A DNA stretch of 64,000 nt from SR1 bacterium human oral taxon HOT-345 (GTDB lineage: Bacteria > Patescibacteriota > Gracilibacteria > Absconditabacterales > Absconditicoccaceae). The position numbers and the translations under genes were made by a program. Shown here piece after piece: positions 34,211 through 44,336 of this stretch. The stretch spans positions 1-64,000 of the forward strand of contig MPSQ01000003.1 of the NCBI GenBank assembly GCA_003260355.1, written 5' to 3'. Each line of letters opens with the position of its first letter. Position 1 is the first letter of the stretch. The notes beneath the pieces are model-generated. The model did no database searches and was not told the origin of the DNA. It was given only the letters and a program-made list of their open reading frames with translations.

Positions 34211-35323
34211 TTAGAATAATTTCTTGAAATATTCCCGATATTTTTCTTTATGGTTTGCTTTTTCTGTTCAGAGTTTTCAGGTGGATTTAAGAATTGAATA
34301 GTCTACTTTCCCATGCTGCTTCTGAGTCGCTGCTAATCCCAGATACGGCAGATAGCTCTGAATATACTTCGCATTTTCTCCATACCAAAACGGAAATGCT
34401 TTCGCCAAAGAGGAGGTAAACCTGATACTCCATCTTTGAAATGTAGGATTGCTTTTGAGTCCAGCCGGGAGCAAGGCAAGGGCGGCCGCCTTTTGACGTG
34501 CTTGATAACGATCCCTAAATTCCATTAGCTCGGGAGGCAAAAACTCTCCTGTCCCAAAAAATGCTACCCTTCCTTTTTGCTCTTGGAGGGAAAAATTCGA
34601 AGCACGAGTAGAAAACCTGAGCTGAGATTGTGGTCCTACTTTGATGAGATTCCCTTCTTGATCTTCAAGCACGATAAAATTATGCTCCTCCTCCTGCTGA
34701 GAGGCAAATTGAAGAAGATAATCAGTATTTTTGTCTAATAAGAAGGTCTGACTTTTTGTGCTTGCAGAAATCACCTTTTCAGACATAGGAGACTTCAAAA
34801 GAATCGTCGTATAGGAGGGCACAAGCCTTCCATCAAAGACCGTAAAAAGAAACGATCATTGCTGCATGATAAATTGCTGCTCATCAAAGGGCTGCCTCCA
34901 CCACATCAACGCTGCAATGCTGACCATCAACGCGACGATCACCCCATAACAGCTAGAAAAGAAAACCGTCTGCCACTTTTGTGCTCTAAAGGTCATTACT
35001 TCATGTACAATCCCATACCCTGCCGCATACAGCACCACAAACTCTAACCATGAAAGATTGATCCCCGGCTGGACGAAAATCAATAAAAAAAGATAGACTT
35101 CTGCGATAATAAGAAGTTTTTTAAAGAACTTCGTATTCTGGTCCGTTGTTTCCCAAAGAGCTCCACCGAGCAACCAAAAAATCCCAAACAAAATCCATAC
35201 CACCAGATGCTCTCCAAACAACGCTTCCATCCCAAACCCTAGCCCATTGCTTACCACCAAAAAAAGAAAGATCCCGCACAGACTTGCAATACTTATCAGA
35301 AAAGGTTTCATACGATACGCCAT
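34211..35323 (-). CDS. Polytopic membrane protein with soluble C-terminal half (370 aa)
   Basis: Residues 1-150 contain about five hydrophobic segments (LISIASLCGIFLFLVVS, VVWILFGIFWLLGGALW, LLIIAEVYLFLLIFVQP). The C-terminal 220 residues are soluble, with a beta-rich start (IVLEDQEGNLIKVGPQSQL) and a helical end. UGA glycines join the two halves and extend the protein past two further apparent stops to TAA. The local GC content is higher than that of its neighbours. Function not recognised. Confidence 0.7.
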
Positions 35324-35566
35324 CTTTCTTGGTAAACTAAAGAACTCGCTCTCAATTGTAGCGATTTTTCACAAAAAAACAAATAAGTCCCCTTTTACTT
35401 TCCCTCCTTTTTAACCCATCAGAAAAAAATCTGACTCCTTCTTTCTTTTTACAGCATTACGAGTATAAAAAGTTCTTGATAAAGCAGAATCATCTACAAT
35501 AACTCCTTGACTTTCTCGGAAAAATAGCTATCACAAGGTTTGTTTTAGAGTCATAAAGATGAAAAT

Positions 35567-36340
35567 ATGAGAAAGTATTGAATACTCCTCTTGATACTTG
35601 GAGTAATGCTCGTGAGTTGATGTCAAATTATTCCTGAGAATGAGAGGAAAACGCAGACTGGAGATGGAGATAGGATCCAACAGGAAAGTTTGAGTGGAAA
35701 AAGTACTCAAACAGGAGAGGAAGCCAAACTCTCACCAGCACAAATCTTGAGTTGAAAGGAGGCAAAACTCACTCTTGCCGAAGTGCAAGCACAGACAGGA
35801 GATGATACTCCGATTGTTGTGATTACTGAAGCGAATAGCGGGGCAATTGTAACACAGACGGGAGATTCTCTCATCTATAGAAATGAAGTCTATGGATTTC
35901 AAGTAAAACTTGGAGAGGAGACTAAGGGATGTAAGCTCTTTGTGGATATAAATAGCGATAATATGCCTGATAATACTACTTTTCTTCTCTATGGAAAAGT
36001 ATGGACAGGAGAAGAGAGTCCTCTTGCTTGAGCCTTATGGAAACTCTGAGCTGTTGAAATAGGAGGAGCAAGAATCTTGAGCACTGACAAGTACTGGGAC
36101 CTCTATAATGAATGAGGAGATAGTATGCGATGATTTGACAGTTTTATAAAGGAGACATTATGATACAATCAGAAATATTTCTTCTTACAGACCTTTACTA
36201 ATGTTGGTCATAAGGTCCTAAGTGATTGGTTACCCAACCTTAAATGCACTCCCTATAAACATGAAGACTGATATGAAGGAAAAGATTGTTGAGATGTCGA
36301 CAGAATATTATTTAAAGATTTTACGATCTTAAAGTTCTAA
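35567..36340 (+). CDS. Secreted lipoprotein, function unknown (257 aa)
   Basis: MRKYGILLLILGVMLVSGC is a lipoprotein signal peptide in which the lipobox glycine (SGC) is UGA. A Thr/Gln/Gly linker follows (about residues 20-100), then a globular domain (YGFQVKLGEETKGCKLFVD, WKLGAVEIGGARILSTDKYW). UGA makes a large share of its glycines. A bidirectional terminator follows. No family recognised. Confidence 0.75.
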
Positions 36341-36372
36341 TTAGGATACTCTCCCGATAATTTAAGAGAAAA

Positions 36373-36401
36373 GGCCTCTATGAGATTCCATAGAGACCTT
36401 T
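36373..36401. terminator. Bidirectional terminator between convergent genes
   Basis: GGCCTCTATG and CATAGAGACC form a hairpin flanked by AAAA on one side and TTTT on the other. Confidence 0.78.
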
Positions 36402-36415
36402 TGAATACTTAATAA

Positions 36416-37012
36416 TTACTCTTTCTGATACTCTTCCTGAAGATAACCTTTTAGGTAAGAAAAAGAAATAGACTGTTCTGAAGTATTTCTCACGATCACA
36501 AGAGCATGCGGTTCTGAAATTCTCACCGGATTGATAACTAAATTTAAGCACTTACTCGGAGCTACTAAATAAGAAAAGTCAACTCTGAGACAAGAGCTCC
36601 TTTCTAATTCCAAAACTAGTGGCCAAAAAAGCTGATTATCAGGATAAAATCTTTCATCTTTCTCCTTATAGAAACGATAATTAATTCGTAATCCTGTAGA
36701 TGAAGAAAAATCATAAAGAGAAAATCCTGTGCTGAATCCTATATCTCTCACATCTATGGCAATACTTTTCTTAGGAGGGATGGTAATCCTAGTTGATCAA
36801 GAAGCTGGTTCTAAAAAAAGTTCAGCATCTTCTAAAGAGAGATAACTATAAATAGAAAAATCTGATTGCAAACTCTGCATTCCAAAATTCAGATTTTTTA
36901 TGTTGAATCGTAGCTGTTCTCTGATTTTAGGGTTAATCAAAAAAGAAAAGCTACCGATTAAGAAACAACATACGATAAAGAAAATAATCTTTTGACATCA
37001 TTTGAGATGCAT
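36416..37012 (-). CDS. Single-pass membrane or exported protein (198 aa)
   Basis: An N-terminal hydrophobic segment (IIFFIVCCFLIGSFSFLI, about residues 9-27) anchors a soluble region with beta-type sequence (INYRFYKEKDERFYPDN, CLNLVINPVRISEPHALVI). The frame stays open upstream of the chosen ATG, to an ATG near 37254, but that extension would run into a repeated intergenic module, so the shorter start is preferred. Function unknown. Confidence 0.6.
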
Positions 37013-37213
37013 GGCATCAAAAAAACAAAAATAAACATAGAGAGACGAGAAACCAGCCCCTCTAAAAGCATCACTCCAATCTCATAGAAGTAGATACATG
37101 CTCATTATCACAGAGTAGCTTCTTGTAGTAGCATAACAGTAGCCAAATTCAATCTTATCTCCCTTAGCTACCAAACTTTTTAAGACAGGACCTTTCTTTT
37201 TTCCTTGACTTAC

Positions 37214-37301
37214 GCCAACTCAGATATAATTTTTCCCAAAATAATTGCAAGCCATACCATCCCCCCTTTTTCCAAAAAAAAGACCCTGAATACCCTTCAG
37301 G
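37214..37301. repeat. Copy 1 of an 88-bp intergenic module (terminator + micro-ORF)
   Basis: Nearly identical to 37702-37789. On the minus strand it has CCTGAAGGGTATTCAGG (hairpin) followed by a T run, then GGGGG and a 16-codon frame beginning MVWLAII and ending ISELA-TAA. Confidence 0.85.
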
Positions 37302-37309
37302 TACTAAAC

Positions 37310-37609
37310 CTACTTTGTTTCAAAAGGGGATGTTATTAAGGTATGTAACCTTCTAAACACTTCCAATTGGAGATCTCAAGCAATACAAAGCGTTTGTTGC
37401 CGTTTCTTCTTGTTGTAATCACACCCAAAATACTGACTCCTTTCTTGCGGACTCCGTTCCTCAAAAGCAAACCGTGTATAAAAGCTAATCAAAGAAAGAT
37501 TAGCAAAGAGTAGCAAAAGGACGATGGAACCTATCACTTTTTTCCATCCTCCATACTTAAGAAAATGAAAGATTTTTCTCAACACGGTCATGATATCGTT
37601 CCAGAGCAT
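37310..37609 (-). CDS. Small single-helix membrane protein (99 aa)
   Basis: MLWNDIMTVLRKIFHFLKYG leads into one membrane helix (about residues 25-43, VIGSIVLLLLFANLSLISF) and a basic soluble tail. UGA glycine joins the last 22 residues. It sits between the two copies of the 88-bp module, which end just after its stop and start about 90 bases before its start. Function unknown. Confidence 0.55.
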
Positions 37610-37701
37610 TATTATGTGGATTCAGAATAAAAGAGGTAGAGTTAATGTAGCCATACCTCCAAGTTCTTCTCTTTTTTATACCATACGTTATTTTTTGTTA
37701 T

Positions 37702-37789
37702 GCCAACTCAGATATAATTTTTCCAAAAATAATTGCAAGCCATACCATCACCCCTTTTTCCACAAAAAGACCCTGAATACCCTTCAGGA
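37702..37789. repeat. Copy 2 of the 88-bp intergenic module
   Basis: Matches 37214-37301 with only a few differences, including the hairpin plus T run and the 16-codon frame (here MVWLAIIFGKIISELA then TAA). Confidence 0.85.
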
Positions 37790-37816
37790 CCTTTTCTTTT
37801 ATCTAAAATAAAGCTC

Positions 37817-38422
37817 TTATCCTTCACTTTCGTTCTCTTTTTCATCTTCCAAATCCTCAGGATGCAAATGCACCAACCCGTTCCTCTGCCTCCAAGCCAA
37901 TTTCGTCGCTTTGATCAAACGATTCAAATCCGCTATCGCTTTCTCGCTCTCAGGTGTAGGACTCGCTACATTCACAGCAAAAAGTTTCGTGCTGAGTGTT
38001 TCATAGTGTTCGTCAAGTTCCTTGCGGAGGGGTTTGGTCACGATCATCAATGTCGCTTGCCCTTCATTCGTGCGCGTGTCGAGTAAATTTTCATAGCTTT
38101 CATTGACAGTTTTGAGCTTTGCCAAGACCACATTCAGCTTTAAAGCCTGTAAATGTGGGGTATACTTCGCCTGCTCAGCATCCAAAAGTAAACTCTTGAT
38201 CAGCTGCGTTTCCTGACGGTTCGCTTTCCCTTGAATCCCACGATACACTACCAAAAAATCCCCCAATGCAGTTGCTGCCGCTTCCAACGCTTGATCAGGG
38301 GAACGCATTTCTGCAGCAATCTTAGTAAAAAAATAAGTTAAAAGCTGATCACGTTCTTGGTCCAACTTGTTGATCTCCTCAGAATTGGGATCTTTTTTCA
38401 GTTGCCCATTCGCGTCAATCAT
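37817..38422 (-). CDS. Helical protein, probably exported, 5' end uncertain (201 aa from ATG)
   Basis: The protein is helix-rich (QALEAAATALGDFLVVYRG, LKLNVVLAKLKTVNESYEN) with an acidic end (LHPEDLEDEKENESEG). From the ATG at 38422 the frame remains open upstream for about 30 codons and reads like real protein (SPVPLDCSEVTDGTRKAFKA), preceded by CLAFSQAKSS, which resembles the end of a signal peptide, and then a stop. The true N-terminus may be lost. It overlaps, tail to tail in sequence space, the 5' end of the opposite amidase gene. GC content is higher than in the neighbours. Confidence 0.65.
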   Translation of the reverse strand: MIDANGQLKKDPNSEEINKLDQERDQLLTYFFTKIAAEMRSPDQALEAAATALGDFLVVYRGIQGKANRQETQLIKSLLLDAEQAKYTPHLQALKLNVVLAKLKTVNESYENLLDTRTNEGQATLMIVTKPLRKELDEHYETLSTKLFAVNVASPTPESEKAIADLNRLIKATKLAWRQRNGLVHLHPEDLEDEKENESEG

Positions 38423-39770
38423 TTTCTTGACATTTGCTTTAAACGCTTTTCGTGTTCCGTCTGTAACCTCAGAGCAATCTAGAGGAACAGGAGAACTTTT
38501 AGCTTGGGAGAAGGCGAGGCACGATTACTCATACCTTGAAGGAAAGGTAGAAGAGGCAAATCAATACCTTACCAAGAACAAGCTAGAACTCCAAGATCTG
38601 AAACAGTTGCATGAGATAGGAAATCTTATCTTTGGAGATTATCTTTCTAAAATTATGATGGATTTTCAGAAGAGGAGCTTAGCGTGGCTTGATGATAAGC
38701 TTTTTATCAATGAGTATGCAAAAAATAACATGTATGCTTTTTTGATTATGGATTTTCATGATGATAAGAGGTATTCTAAAGAGGTGTTGCAATCTTCTCC
38801 AGATATTCATATCATGACAAATCACATTGGCGAGAGAAATGGATGGGTCTTTATACCCATTAGAGTGTATTTCCCTGCTCCAGCCGAAGTTGCAGATGAT
38901 CCCACATTTGATGAAAATGGTGGAAATGATACGAGATGGAGGTATTATGTGCTCCAACTCAAGAGAGACGAGAAATCACCTTATCATTGGAAGGTTGCTT
39001 ATGAGGAACAAGTCGTAAGTCGTGGGATAGACGGAGAAATTCTGCGAGGTGCATGGTTTGCTACTCTGAATCCACAAGATGACTTTTCTGCTAAAATGTG
39101 GAAAGACGTTCTTTCAAGAAAGGATTATTGGGAATACTACATTGGAGAAAGAGACTGTCCTCGGACAGGAAGTATTCTCTGTCCTAAAAAAGAACCACTA
39201 TCTCAATTAAGAAGTGGATTGTATGATAGACAAGCAGCAGCGCGCTATGCGTATTATCATGCATTATCTTATAATACTGAGTATGCAAAGTTTTCTCCTA
39301 ATGATTGTGCTAATTTTGTTTCTCAGTGTCTCTATGCCGGAGGAATCCCCAAAGATAATACTTGGGGAACTCTTGATGGACGCTATCCTTATTATGGGAC
39401 ATCTACTTGGCTGGGAGCAAATGCTTTATACGAGTATATGAAGAAACATTATGGATATATTGTTTCTAAAGAGGATCTTGTGGCAGGATATGATGGGGAC
39501 AGAGATTGTGTTCTAGAATGGGGCGACATGCTTGCAATGAATAGAAAAGGTGGAGTTGATATTGATGATGCTGTTAGAAAGACACATGTAATGATTATCT
39601 CCCATTCATATCATTACACAAATCAGCATTATAATGGAGTTCCTAGGTATAAGGTCTGCGGTCATACTAATAATAGATTGGATCTTGATATAATGTCACT
39701 TCCTGGAGGAAGGGAGTACGTGAAAAAACACATTATGGGCATCCATATTACCTACTGAATATTAACCTAA
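38367..39770 (+). CDS. Amidase-domain (putative cell-wall hydrolase) protein, 5' end uncertain
   Basis: The C-terminal 180 residues carry SPNDCANFVSQCLYAGGIP, the signature of amidase_6-type NlpC/P60-like hydrolases with catalytic Cys, and THVMIISHSY with the likely catalytic His. The preceding 250 residues contain an acid/aromatic-rich domain (WVFIPIRVYFPAPAEVADD). The last UGA adds GILT before TAA. The first 45 codons, from a non-ATG start, are antisense to a credible gene, and no good start exists near LAWEKARHDYSYLEGK. The gene may be 5'-truncated by a rearrangement near 38480-38520. A terminator follows. Confidence 0.78.
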
Positions 39771-39778
39771 TTAGGAGA

Positions 39779-39804
39779 GGGAGGAGTTTAATCCTCCCTT
39801 TTTT
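39779..39804 (+). terminator. Intrinsic terminator after amidase gene
   Basis: GGGAGGA and TCCTCCC pair around a 6-base loop, followed by six T. Confidence 0.88.
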
Positions 39805-39896
39805 CATTATAAAAAAATCCTGATTCCCACCAAACGCTTGTTTTTAGCAAGGAATTCCTTATCCTCAGCAAAGATTTATCTTGTGAATTGTAGCAA

Positions 39897-40844
39897 ATGA
39901 GGAAAGGAGTAGTTTTATTAGGGATGCTTTCAAGTGCTTTGGCAGTGATGGGATGTTCATTTTCTCAACAGCCAGTTCCTCAAGAGGAAATGCTCTCTCA
40001 TTCAGGGGAACAGCTTACTCAAGCATTCACCGGAGGAACCTGTGATACACCAAACCTTGCGGAATTGCAAAAGCCTATTCCTCCCTGTGAACCGTTAGAT
40101 ATCAAGCCTTTCCCTGAAGCGGACATCAAAAATATAGAGGATGTTGCAAGGAATTGTAAGTATCAGAAAGGACATTTCTTTTATGCTCCTTTTTGAGGAG
40201 GGGGAGGAATGAGTTCTCCTATCTCTTTATGGAAGAATCTTATTACCAGAGGCTGAGTTGTGCCCTATGATCCGGAAAAAGGAAAGGTTCTTTGCACTGA
40301 CGGTGACTATGACTATGAGGAACTGAGACGCCCAAAAGAAAAAGCCTTAGAGTCCTTTGTAAAAAAGCACGATTTACAGCATAATCCGTATTTTACTTCC
40401 CTTCTCGTTAACTTGGACAATAATACAGAAGATGAAATCGTGATCCAACAGATGACAAAGTGTGAAGAAATTGAGCTTTGTAGAGATTTAGTCCCAAAAG
40501 TTCGAGGAGATAATGAACATCATTTCTTCTTTCATACGCAGGCTTCGATGACGTGAGAGGTTTGGGATCCTATCGTAGTCGTAGATAATAAAAAAGTGTA
40601 TAGGCTTGGGACGAGCAGAGAAAGTGAAAGTTATAATGAGATTACAGAACGTTCTGCATGGGTCGTCCATGACCTAGTGGGGGACAAAATGATTGTAAAA
40701 AGGCTGACGAACTGAAAACTAATCGAGCCTTACAGAAGTAATACTTCGCTTATTGATACGGAGGAGAATTACAATGCTGCGGTTGAAGGCAAACATCTGA
40801 TTATAGGAACCTTTAATATCGAAACCTGTGAAATCCAACTCTAA
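39897..40844 (+). CDS. Secreted lipoprotein, function unknown (315 aa)
   Basis: MRKGVVLLGMLSSALAVMGC is a lipoprotein signal peptide with Cys at residue 20. The mature protein has a run of five glycines beginning with UGA, a middle domain (LLVNLDNNTEDEIVIQQMT) and a C-terminal part (VYRLGTSRESESYNEITER, GDKMIVKRLTNGKLIEPY) that ends ETCEIQL. The lipoprotein at 48998-50014 ends in the same way (IVKR..., ETCEIDL), so the two are probably distant paralogues. No named domain. Confidence 0.78.
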
Positions 40845-41069
40845 AGCAATTCTACGAGAAATATTAGAGATAGTCCCTTCGTATTTGCTAATTGCAGGAC
40901 TTAGTGCGTAACAATGCTTCCCAAGAATAGTCCTGATCCCAACATTCTCTCACCAATAAAGAAGTCCTTGCTTTTGAGCAGGAGATAGCTATTTTTTATT
41001 GCAGTTTGTGGTCTCGCTTTTCACGAGAAAAAGTCAGACTTCTCCTCTTTATTTTTCATCATAGCAACG

Positions 41070-42656
41070 ATGCAATCCCTTACTTCTCAGGAAATCAGAC
41101 AAAGACGATCAGATTTTTGGACTTCTAAAGCACATACGCATTTACCAGAAGCCTCACTTATCGCAGACAAGGAATCTACTGCGCTTTTCAATGTTGCGGG
41201 AATGCAGCCGCTTATTCCTTATCTTGCTGGGAAAGAGCATCCGCTTGGACATAGGCTTTTTAATATCCAAAAATGCGTGAGAACGGTGGATATTGATGAG
41301 GTTGGAGATAGTTCACATCTAACTTTCTTTGAGATGATGGGAAACTGGAGCTTGGGTGATTATTTCAAGCAGGAGGCAATTCAATGGAGTTATGAGTTCC
41401 TCGTAGAGAAGCTGAATTTTGATCCTCGTAAATTAGCCGTAACCGTGTTTGAGGGGAATGAAGATGCTCCGAGAGATGAGATCGCTTTTGAGGCTTGGAA
41501 AAAAGCAGGGCTTCCTGAGGAGAGGATTTCTTTTTTGGATGCTAAGAATAACCGATGGAGTCCAGGTCCTGTTGGTCCTTGCGGTCCTGATACGGAGATT
41601 TACTACCGAGTGGGGGAATCAGAATTTCCACCTGTTGGTTCTAATGTAAAAACCGATGAAGCCAATTGGCTAGAAATCTGGAATAATGTATTTATGGAGT
41701 TTTATAGAGATGAAAAGGGAATCCTGACCAAGCTTTCTCAGCAGAATGTAGATACCGGAATGGGACTAGAAAGAATGTGTAAGGTTCTTCAGCACAAGGA
41801 AAGCGTTTATGAAACCGATCTTTTCGCCCCTTTCCTGCATATGCTAGAACAGGCAACCGAACTCAAGTATGCTGACCACCAGAGAAAATTCAGAATTATT
41901 GCTGATCATTTGAGAACAGCGTTTATGCTGATTAACGATGGGCTTACGCCTTCCAATGTCGGAGCAGGCTATGTTTTGAGGATGATTATCAGGAGAGGGT
42001 ATTACAATCTCTTTTTGCTTAGAAAGATGATGAAGCCGGAGCTGGAGCATTTTATAGATCAGGCTTTCGTGGCGTTCAAAGGGCTTAGAGAGTTTAATGA
42101 GCCGATGATCAAAAAGGTGCTCCTTCAGGAGATCGCTCAGTTTGAGAAAACCATTCATAATGGAGAAAAAATTCTGACTGAACTCTTGGATAAGCTTACT
42201 ACCGAAGGGAAGAAAACGCTCGGAGGAGATCAGATTTTTATGCTCTATGATACCTACGGTTTCCCATTAGAGATTACGAAAGAACTTGCTGCGGATCGTG
42301 GAGTTGCTTTGGATCTCGCAGGCTATGAAAAGGCTTTAGAAGCAGCAAAAGAGAAATCTCGCCAAGGAAGCAAGGCGATGTTCCAGAAATCTGCAGATTG
42401 GTCTAAGTATTTGGAGGGAGTTCCTGCGACAGAGTTTGTGGGGTATGAGAACCTGAATTTTTCTGATGCGAAGCTTTTGAAGGAGATTGATACCGAAGAG
42501 GGGCAGAAAGTGCTGATTTTTGATAAGACACCGTTCTATCCTGAGATGGGAGGTCAGAATGGAGATGCTGGAGTGATTGAGCTAGATGATGGTCGCCGTT
42601 TGGAGATTGTAAATGTGCAGAAGGTTGCAGGCGTGATTTTGCATTTTGTAGGGTAG
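41070..42656 (+). CDS. alaS: Alanyl-tRNA synthetase, short form without editing domain (528 aa)
   Basis: AlaRS charges tRNA-Ala. The class II catalytic core is intact: FWTSKAHTHLPEASLIA, MQPLIPYLAGKEHPLGHR, KCVRTVDIDEVGDSSHLTF, FFEMMGNWSLGDYFK, GPVGPCGPDTEIYY, QQNVDTGMGLERM, then the tRNA-binding helices with ADHLRTAFMLINDGL and IIRRGYYN. The protein stops at FYPEMGGQNGDAGVIELDD...ILHFVG with TAG. It therefore lacks the HxxxH...CxxxH editing site and the C-terminal domain; a full AlaRS is about 870 aa. The next gene begins 27 bases later and is unrelated. No UGA codon occurs in this gene. Confidence 0.94.
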   Translation: MQSLTSQEIRQRRSDFWTSKAHTHLPEASLIADKESTALFNVAGMQPLIPYLAGKEHPLGHRLFNIQKCVRTVDIDEVGDSSHLTFFEMMGNWSLGDYFKQEAIQWSYEFLVEKLNFDPRKLAVTVFEGNEDAPRDEIAFEAWKKAGLPEERISFLDAKNNRWSPGPVGPCGPDTEIYYRVGESEFPPVGSNVKTDEANWLEIWNNVFMEFYRDEKGILTKLSQQNVDTGMGLERMCKVLQHKESVYETDLFAPFLHMLEQATELKYADHQRKFRIIADHLRTAFMLINDGLTPSNVGAGYVLRMIIRRGYYNLFLLRKMMKPELEHFIDQAFVAFKGLREFNEPMIKKVLLQEIAQFEKTIHNGEKILTELLDKLTTEGKKTLGGDQIFMLYDTYGFPLEITKELAADRGVALDLAGYEKALEAAKEKSRQGSKAMFQKSADWSKYLEGVPATEFVGYENLNFSDAKLLKEIDTEEGQKVLIFDKTPFYPEMGGQNGDAGVIELDDGRRLEIVNVQKVAGVILHFVG

Positions 42657-42683
42657 GATTTAGCTTTTTTAAAGACCCAAGAA

Positions 42684-43139
42684 ATGCGATTAGAAGAAAA
42701 GCTAGCAACACTCTTCCATCACCAAAAAATTTCTGCAGTGCTTGATCTCGGAGCAGGCGATGGAAGGTGGAGTATTTTCTGTGCGAGCTATGGTGCGAAA
42801 GTAGTCGCAATCGACAATCAATCCAAGCCTGATCGGCAATTCCCTGAGTATTTGACTCTTCATCCAGCGATACATTTCTTTCAAGCTGATTTAAAGGAGT
42901 TGCCTCGTCCTTGCGACCAAAGATACGATCTAATCTTGCTCTTCAATGTTATCATCTTTCTCAAAAAGAGTTTTGTTCTCTCTCAATTGCTTCCTTATGC
43001 TCTTTCACAGCCGAATCCTGAAGGAAGACTTTGTTTGACCTTTTTCTTTTTCGATGATCAGACGATGGGAGTCAATCAAAAGCTTTCTTTCTATACCTTT
43101 GAGGATTTTCAGCCCAAAGACATCAGTGAAGAAATTTAG
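42684..43139 (+). CDS. Class I SAM-dependent methyltransferase (151 aa)
   Basis: AVLDLGAGDGRWSIFCASYG is motif I of a Rossmann methyltransferase, followed by KVVAIDNQSKP (acidic end of strand 2), FFQADLKELP and YDLILLFNVIIFL (motif IV region). The protein is short, with few strands after motif IV, like tellurite-resistance/UbiE-type small methyltransferases. The substrate is unknown. It follows alaS by 27 bases and may be cotranscribed. Confidence 0.82.
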   Translation: MRLEEKLATLFHHQKISAVLDLGAGDGRWSIFCASYGAKVVAIDNQSKPDRQFPEYLTLHPAIHFFQADLKELPRPCDQRYDLILLFNVIIFLKKSFVLSQLLPYALSQPNPEGRLCLTFFFFDDQTMGVNQKLSFYTFEDFQPKDISEEI

Positions 43140-43151
43140 CTTGAAATTCTC

Positions 43152-43274
43152 CTATTTAGCGGCGATGATCGGAGGCACCATCCCGCTTAATATCTTATCT
43201 TTAGGAAAACCAATTCTAAAACCAGCAAACTTACCACTACCATCAAAAGCGTGAGACAGCTTTTCTTCGCCTTT
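43152..43274 (-). pseudogene. Remnant of a gene 3' end (about 40 codons)
   Basis: A minus-strand frame, open between an upstream TAA and TAG at 43152, reads KGEEKLSHAFDGSGKFAGF then RIGFPKDKILSGMVPPIIAAK. Composition is protein-like but there is no start codon. It may be the tail of a lost gene between the CsaB-like gene and the methyltransferase gene. Confidence 0.35.
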
Positions 43275-43303
43275 TTATCTCAAGATAAAAAATGGGTACT
43301 GAC

Positions 43304-44308
43304 TTAGTATTGCATGATTTGGAGCATCTTTTGCATTTTCAGGATTTTTTTCTGGTAAGGGAAAACCTTTACTTTCGTCCCAATAAAAGAGCTAACAAGG
43401 AAGAGGTGTAGCCTTGCTGTAATCACCAATTCTGCGTCTGCTACTTCTTGGACAAAAGCATTAAAGTCTGACTCTCGATCCACAATCGGCAAGGTGATCC
43501 CAAGTCTTTTTTCTAGCTTGTTTTTGTACAAAAGATCGTTGTATACAGGAGAAGTGCCTTTGCTGACAGGCACATATTTAAGAGAAAACCCTGTAGCGAT
43601 AAGAGTTTCACACTCCTTTATTAGCTCTTCAAAAAACTGTTCCCCATTCTTGTTTAGATTGATCAAGACGGTTTTTTCTGCACGAGGAAGAGACTCTACC
43701 TTGTCTCGAGGATAGCAAAAGTAGCTCGTATCCATAAAAAAGTGGGTTTTGTGGTATCAGAAGTCCTTCAAAGCCTCAACTGACTCTGGATCACGAGCAA
43801 AAACTCCTTCCGTCTGCGAAAGCAACCAGCGAAAGAGCATCTGATTTATCTTTTTTTTGGGGATTTGGATTCCTCCCATGAGATAAACAGGAGTCTTATT
43901 GAGTTTAGCTTGCAAAGGCAATAATCAGAGATTTCGATATCGATAGGAATGCACACTTTCTTCAGTCAGGATTTCTCCACCACCGATAATCACCGCATCA
44001 ACTCAACGGTAAGTCACGAGTTCTTTCCTCTTATCAGAAAAAAAATAGCGGAAGGCTGAACGGAATCCTTTGGGAAATTCGTGGATGTAGGTAATCGGTT
44101 TTAGGTCAGGGAATTGTGCGAAAAAGGATTGCAATCGCTCTGGATTATAGGCAGAGACGATTACTTCGTTATTCTGCTCCTGCAAAATACGGATCGTCCC
44201 CAGCAAAATAAGCTCGTCACCCATATTTTTATATGACCGATTTCCGAGGATCAAAACCTTTTTATTCTTTAACGGCAAATCTGATTGGAAAGTTTTTGCT
44301 AAAGGCAT
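43304..44308 (-). CDS. Polysaccharide pyruvyl transferase family protein (CsaB-like, 334 aa)
   Basis: KKVLILGNRSYKNMGDELIL, VDAVIIGGGEILTEESVHS and the later VYLMGGIQIPKKK follow the CsaB/WcaK family, in which a PEP-derived pyruvate is added to a sugar. The C-terminal half has DRESDFNAFVQEVADAELV and ITARLHLFLVSSFIGTKV with the conserved H of the family (usually SxRLHxLxxA). UGA glycines join three pieces. In Bacillus, CsaB pyruvylates the wall polymer that SLH domains bind; two SLH proteins in this window make that role likely here, by inference. Confidence 0.85.
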
Positions 44309-44336
44309 ACCGAAAAAAAAGCGTAGGAATCTAAAA

